Shown: piece by piece, positions 60,297 through 64,000 of the stretch | Position numbering within the stretch: the stretch's first letter is position 1 | How the letters are laid out: every line of letters starts with the position of its first letter | Assembly: GCA_034432555.1 (NCBI GenBank) | Contig: DAOUBW010000022.1 | Coordinates: 1-64,000, forward strand | DNA length: 64,000 nt | Reading direction: 5' to 3' | Source: CP2-2F sp034432555 | GTDB taxonomy: Bacteria; Chloroflexota; Anaerolineae; Aggregatilineales; UBA2796 | Position numbers and translations under genes: made by a program | Notes under the pieces: generated by a model | The model's database searches: none | What the model was told of the DNA's origin: nothing | Seen by the model: only the letters and a program-made list of their open reading frames with translations

Positions 60297-62039
60297 CTAG
60301 CGCTTCACGATCATGCTGGTGTTGCCGCCTTGCTCACGCAGTTCGGCGCGTTGTGCATCCGTCGGGATGTTCATCAACACCACCAGCCGCTTTGCCAACT
60401 GCGAAAAGGCAGGTGCGGCAGTCTCGCTGGCAAAACGCCCAACTTTGTCCAGCTTGATGAGGATGCTCACACGCGGCTCGTCAGCCGGCAAAAAGCCAAC
60501 AAAAGTTGCCATTTGCAGTTCAGGATCATACAAGCCGACGCACGTCGCACAGTAGATTTGGGCAGTTCCCGTCTTGCCGGCGACGGTATAGCCCGGCACA
60601 CGCGCATCCTTGCCTTCACCCACATTCACAACCTGCACCATGATGTTGGTAATCCGCTGCGCCACATCTGCCGAGATCGGCGTGCGGACGGAGGCAGGCA
60701 CCGCGTAGTATTCGCGGTCGCCATCCACCGTCTTCAGGCGGATGTGTGGCTGCATCATCTGCCCACCGTTGGCGATCACGTTCACGAACGAGAGCATTTG
60801 CAGCGGCGTCACCGTCAGCCCTTGTCCAAAGCTATTGGTGGCAAGGTCGGAATCGCTCCAATACAGGTCGTTGGGCAGGCGCAAAATGCCGGCTGCCTCA
60901 CCTTCCAGATCAATGCCCGTCGGCTGCCCGACGCCAAAGCGCCGCAAGCCTTCATAGAACTCCGTTGGACCGAGGACATCTACCGAGAGCCAGGTTGTGC
61001 CAAGATTCCACGAGCGCACCAACACATCTACGAAACTTTGTGAGCCATGCGCGGCGCGATCCCAGTTAAAGATGCGCCTGCCGCCTACCACGCGGAAATT
61101 GCTCCCTTCGTAGTAGGTCGAATCTTCCGAGACCTTGCCCGACTCAAGGGCGAGTGCGGCAGTCACCACCTTAAAGACCGAGCCGGGTTCGTAGCTATCG
61201 CTGATAGCGGGATTGCGGGTGGCGTCTTTGCCGGCTTCAAAGTAAACGTTCGGGTCAAAGGTAGGGTAGGAAGCCATCGCCAGCACTTCGCCACTGCGCG
61301 GATCCATGATCAGGATGGTGCCGCCTGTGGCACCATAGCGATTGATGGCGTCGTAGAGTTCGCTCTCGGCAAGGTGCTGAATGCTGCGGTCAATGGTCAG
61401 GTAAATATCACGTCCGGGCGGCGGCAGATCGCCTAGAATGGCGTCAAAGGGGATGCGGCTGCGCTCCGTGATGCGGCTCTGCCCGGCGAGGTCGTCGTTG
61501 TAGCCGCCTTCCACGCCCACATAGCCACGCCGAAGGTTGCCTTCCCAACCCACAAAGCCGACGATATGCGCGGCAAGGCTGTTATGCGGATAAATGCGTT
61601 TCGGTTCTGGGTCAATGGTCACCGCCAGCAGGTTAAGCTGCGCCACTTTTTGTGCCACCTCCACGCTAACGGGCTGGCGAGTAACTAACTCATAGGGCGC
61701 ACGGCTGTTGGCAAGCCGCAGAATGCGCTCTTCATCTTCGCCGAGCGCTTGGGCAAGTTCACGGGCAAGTTTCGCCTTGTCCGAGATGTAGACAGGACTG
61801 ATGCCGATCCGATATTCGGTGGTGTTGGCTGCCAGCAATTCGCCGTTGCGGTCATAAATGCGCCCACGCTCTGGGAATCTATCGTTGATGGTGCGGTAGT
61901 TGCTGCTGGCAATGCGCTGCAAATAGGCAGCCACATCCAGCTGGAACTGGAACGAGGCAAGGCGCGCAAAGAGCAGCACGCCCATCACGATGATCATAAA
62001 GGTGAGCAGCGAAAGGCGTCGGTTAAAGCTGGATCGCAT
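60297..62039 (-). CDS. ftsI: penicillin-binding protein, FtsI/PBP2 type transpeptidase
   Basis: A 580-residue monofunctional class B PBP. One N-terminal membrane anchor (LLTFMIIVMGVLLFARL) precedes the dimerisation domain (RGRIYDRNGELLA) and the transpeptidase domain with SVFK (Ser287, Lys290), SWN (Ser343, Asn345) and KTGT (Lys489 to Thr492). The SxN motif has Trp in the middle. It cross-links septal peptidoglycan and works with FtsW. It follows an FtsL/DivIC-like gene by 12 bp. Confidence 0.95.
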   Translation of the reverse strand: MRSSFNRRLSLLTFMIIVMGVLLFARLASFQFQLDVAAYLQRIASSNYRTINDRFPERGRIYDRNGELLAANTTEYRIGISPVYISDKAKLARELAQALGEDEERILRLANSRAPYELVTRQPVSVEVAQKVAQLNLLAVTIDPEPKRIYPHNSLAAHIVGFVGWEGNLRRGYVGVEGGYNDDLAGQSRITERSRIPFDAILGDLPPPGRDIYLTIDRSIQHLAESELYDAINRYGATGGTILIMDPRSGEVLAMASYPTFDPNVYFEAGKDATRNPAISDSYEPGSVFKVVTAALALESGKVSEDSTYYEGSNFRVVGGRRIFNWDRAAHGSQSFVDVLVRSWNLGTTWLSVDVLGPTEFYEGLRRFGVGQPTGIDLEGEAAGILRLPNDLYWSDSDLATNSFGQGLTVTPLQMLSFVNVIANGGQMMQPHIRLKTVDGDREYYAVPASVRTPISADVAQRITNIMVQVVNVGEGKDARVPGYTVAGKTGTAQIYCATCVGLYDPELQMATFVGFLPADEPRVSILIKLDKVGRFASETAAPAFSQLAKRLVVLMNIPTDAQRAELREQGGNTSMIVKR

Positions 62040-62051
62040 AGCCTAAGACTC

Positions 62052-62537
62052 CTACGGCGTGCTGCCGCTGTTCATCCATTGTTCAAATTGGCGCAGCAGG
62101 GCATCCCACTGCTGGCGCACCCAACCTTCAAAGGTCTCGTCATAGACCAACGTTGGCGCTGGGGTCAGGAAAGGCGTCGGTGTGGCGCGGATAGGCGAAT
62201 AGCCTTCCACAACGATGTATTCAAGGTCTTGGGCGGCGGCGGGCGCAAAGCCAAGCTGTTGGGCGCGCCCGCGCAAGGTGTTGATGTTGCGCTGCTGGGC
62301 GATCTGCGCCTGCATATCGCCGATGGCGCGCTGTAAGAATTCGCGGGTGCGCTGAAGCTCCAGCAGGTTACTGCCGGTGGTGGCGGTGACGGTTGCCTGC
62401 GCCAAATACAGCGCGCCGATGAAGATCGCCACGACCATGATCAAGCCGATGATGGCAATCGCCTGAGTGGGCGACCGCCATGGCATCTGTGGCACTGCCT
62501 GCCGAATGGGTGTTGAAGGCTCGCGTCTGTCTGTCAT
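62052..62537 (-). CDS. FtsL/DivIC-like septum-formation protein
   Basis: A 161-residue single-pass protein: a short N-terminal tail, one transmembrane helix (QAIAIIGLIMVVAIFIGALYL, residues about 25-45), a coiled-coil helix (ELQRTREFLQRAIGDMQAQI) and the LGF-type motif (ARAQQLGF-like, here RAQQLGFAPA) of septum initiator proteins, then a Thr/Pro tail. Its place directly before ftsI is the normal place of ftsL. The start at 62537 has no ribosome site but lies seven bases after a TATACT box, which could mean a leaderless transcript. Confidence 0.82.
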   Translation of the reverse strand: MTDRREPSTPIRQAVPQMPWRSPTQAIAIIGLIMVVAIFIGALYLAQATVTATTGSNLLELQRTREFLQRAIGDMQAQIAQQRNINTLRGRAQQLGFAPAAAQDLEYIVVEGYSPIRATPTPFLTPAPTLVYDETFEGWVRQQWDALLRQFEQWMNSGSTP

Positions 62538-62544
62538 ACCAGAA

Positions 62545-62550
62545 AGTATA
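62545..62550 (-). promoter_or_regulatory. -10-like element immediately before the FtsL-like gene
   Basis: The minus-strand sequence TATACT ends seven bases before the ATG at 62537, which would put the transcription start at or next to the initiation codon. No good -35 was seen. Confidence 0.35.
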
Positions 62551-62571
62551 CCCAACCTTAGCGGGCTGCTG

Positions 62572-64000
62572 CTAATGCGTGTCGGTGCGATCCGCTTCAC
62601 TGGCAGGCGATTGCAAGTAGGCTGCCTGTGCGGCGCGGCTGGCATCTATGGCAAGGGCAGCCACCAGATAGGCAAGGCGGCGCGCCAGCAGCGGGCGTTC
62701 TTTCCAGCCCAGCGTGCGAAGCGCCATGAGCGCTAACGGTGTGAAATATTCTGCCCAGTTGCCGCTCCGAAGCAAGCCGCTGGCAATCCGCCGCACTTCG
62801 GCAATCGGGATCAACGCATTGGCAAACGGCAAATCCGGATTGACGAGCGCAGAACTTGCGACATGCGGTTCGGTGTAGCAGGCGCGGTTAAGCTGATCCA
62901 AGACTGCGATCACGTCCCACGCTGCCTCCCACGAATCGGTCAGGTCTGGCACCACCAACTCTAAGAGCAGGCTCATCTCAAGCGTCACCCAATCAAAGAG
63001 TGTGTGCCCGTCGCGTGCCCACTCAAAGTCAATCAGCCAGGCTTCGCCGTTGCGCCCAACCAACACATTGCCAACATGCAGGTCACCATGCATAGAGCAG
63101 AACGATCCACTCAGGCGCTGTTCAAGCAGCGAGCGGTAGTGCTTCAGTGGATTAGGCAGGCGCTCCATCAGCGCTTGATGGTAGGGCAGCGGATCGCGGG
63201 TGAAATCGAAATCTGGGGCAAGGGCAAGCACCTGCTCTTGCAGAATGTCATCACGGGTGCGCGTCACTCTGCCCAGCACGCGCTCCAGCATCATGCCGCG
63301 ATGGAGATTGGGATACGCCTCTAGATCAAAGTTTTTGACATCCACACGGGAGGCAAGATTCATCGCCTCTGCGTTGCCACCCGTCACAAACTGCACCGTA
63401 TTGGCACGTTCAGGCTTCGCCTTTAGCACCGTGAAATTGGTCAGAATAACCAACTCGCCATGGCGGAGTGCGCCTTCTTCACGCAGAATCTCGTTGAGCG
63501 GTGTGATCTTGCGTGCGCCGCTGCGCGGCGCCTCCTCTGGGACTGCCTCTAGCTCTAAGGCAGGCGGCAGCAGCAGTTCGTATTCTTGCCATGCGGTGAA
63601 GGCGTAAGGCGTGCGCTGATCCCACCATGTATGCTTGAAAGCGTCGTAGAGCTTTTCGCGCAGCAGGCGTGCCACCACATGCGGCGCTTGGCTGAGGGCG
63701 AAATCTTTCAGGCTGGTGGATTGTGCATCGAGGCTGCCCTGCACAAAGGAATATTTCAGCCCGCCGATCAGGCTGTTTTCAGGCAGCACGTCCACCATGA
63801 TATGTGAGGTATTGGCGGGCAGCTTATCGCGCACATAGTCGTTATAGCGCATTTTTTCCCACAGCACGTTGCGCCTATCGTGCAGTTTGACGACCGAAGG
63901 CGCTTGTTCGCGCCCGCCCGGCTCGTAGGCGCGCACCAACAGCACCCGCGCACCGCTGTAGGAATTGCCTTCCGAAGAAAGCACGCGCTCAATAACGACT
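62572..64000 (-). CDS. APH-type phosphotransferase-domain protein, partial (N-terminus outside the window)
   Basis: The frame is open to the window edge, so the N-terminus is missing; at least 476 residues are present. The C-terminal half has the aminoglycoside/choline kinase-type motifs MHGDLHVGNVLV (catalytic HGDLHxGN) and AWLIDFEWA (metal-binding Asp). The N-terminal part (SYSGARVLLVRAYEPGG, PSVVKLHDRRNVLWEKMRY) supplies a P-loop-like strand and the VVK lysine. Proteins of this form with 'KL..R..L..E...Y' occur in Chloroflexota and Actinomycetota, some in predicted ternary-complex conflict systems (TCAD9-like), but I cannot prove that link. It precedes the FtsL-like gene by 34 bp. Confidence 0.78.
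   Translation of the reverse strand, partial: VVIERVLSSEGNSYSGARVLLVRAYEPGGREQAPSVVKLHDRRNVLWEKMRYNDYVRDKLPANTSHIMVDVLPENSLIGGLKYSFVQGSLDAQSTSLKDFALSQAPHVVARLLREKLYDAFKHTWWDQRTPYAFTAWQEYELLLPPALELEAVPEEAPRSGARKITPLNEILREEGALRHGELVILTNFTVLKAKPERANTVQFVTGGNAEAMNLASRVDVKNFDLEAYPNLHRGMMLERVLGRVTRTRDDILQEQVLALAPDFDFTRDPLPYHQALMERLPNPLKHYRSLLEQRLSGSFCSMHGDLHVGNVLVGRNGEAWLIDFEWARDGHTLFDWVTLEMSLLLELVVPDLTDSWEAAWDVIAVLDQLNRACYTEPHVASSALVNPDLPFANALIPIAEVRRIASGLLRSGNWAEYFTPLALMALRTLGWKERPLLARRLAYLVAALAIDASRAAQAAYLQSPASEADRTDTH

Overview
The window looks like a chromosomal segment of a free-living, probably light-exposed member of the Chloroflexota (Anaerolineae-like). I infer this from the roughly 60% GC coding style, the long Thr-Pro-rich linkers in secreted and membrane proteins, many bacterial SH3-domain envelope proteins, and a xanthorhodopsin-type light-driven proton pump. 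No rRNA or CRISPR array is visible. Two tRNA genes are present, Gly-GCC and Arg-ACG. No complete mobile element was found, but there is a diverged intergenic repeat in two inverted copies and a small uvrA-like remnant.

Layout. 1-6.8 kb (minus strand): the N-terminal part of a GMC-type alcohol oxidase, then a TetR/DUF418 unit, then a cluster of three NAD(P)-binding NmrA/SDR-type proteins with a second TetR repressor. Three near-identical TAGAC-YR-GTCTA operators mark this cluster as one regulon. 6.9-9.6 kb: a calcium-type P-type ATPase. 10-16 kb: a secreted two-repeat protein, an ABC-2 exporter pair, a DUF3267 metalloprotease-like protein, an Ig/SH3/CARDB secreted protein and a roadblock/LC7 protein. 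16.2-21.2 kb: Thr/Ser dehydratase, pyrG and a large GT-C-like membrane protein. 21.4-22.2 kb: the xanthorhodopsin, with its own terminator. 22.3-26.5 kb: a DUF5060-type glycosidase-like protein and a GT-C glycosyltransferase, convergent and overlapping. 26.5-34.9 kb: a GAF/PAS histidine kinase, a membrane protein, a rare ABC-permease/MenA-type prenyltransferase fusion, tmk, a Dus enzyme and a HAMP/GAF sensor. 34.9-39.1 kb: tRNA-Gly, a methyltransferase, small membrane proteins, a TetR regulator, a glycoside hydrolase and an orphan solute-binding protein. 39.1-41.7 kb: a penicillin acylase. 41.8-49.9 kb: an envelope cluster containing a TPR-like protein, an SH3/serine beta-lactamase-like hydrolase, a Ser/Thr kinase with SH3 domain and a fused MFS/spermidine-synthase-like protein. 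50-53.2 kb: an MBL-fold protein, a partner protein, a zinc-ribbon peptide, a LiaF-like protein and the main sigma factor. 53.3-59.2 kb: a Gld-type auxiliary operon (DUF4340, GldG, GldF) lacking its ATPase, followed by a single-chain type IIG restriction-modification enzyme whose specificity half is visibly AT-rich. 59.4-64 kb: tRNA-Arg, a methyltransferase, ftsI, an FtsL/DivIC-like protein and an APH-type phosphotransferase cut by the window end.

How the parts fit. Much of the content concerns the cell envelope: wall synthesis (FtsI, FtsL-like), SH3 and PT-rich surface proteins, glycosyltransferases and glycosidases, and ABC-2 exporters. Energy input from light is represented by the rhodopsin. 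The most unusual items are the permease-prenyltransferase fusion, the decipherable LmrA/QdoR-type TetR regulon, the xanthorhodopsin that keeps the antenna-site glycine, the glycosidase lacking its acid/base glutamate, and the mosaic restriction-modification gene next to a tRNA. All family assignments come from motifs read by eye; no database search was run.
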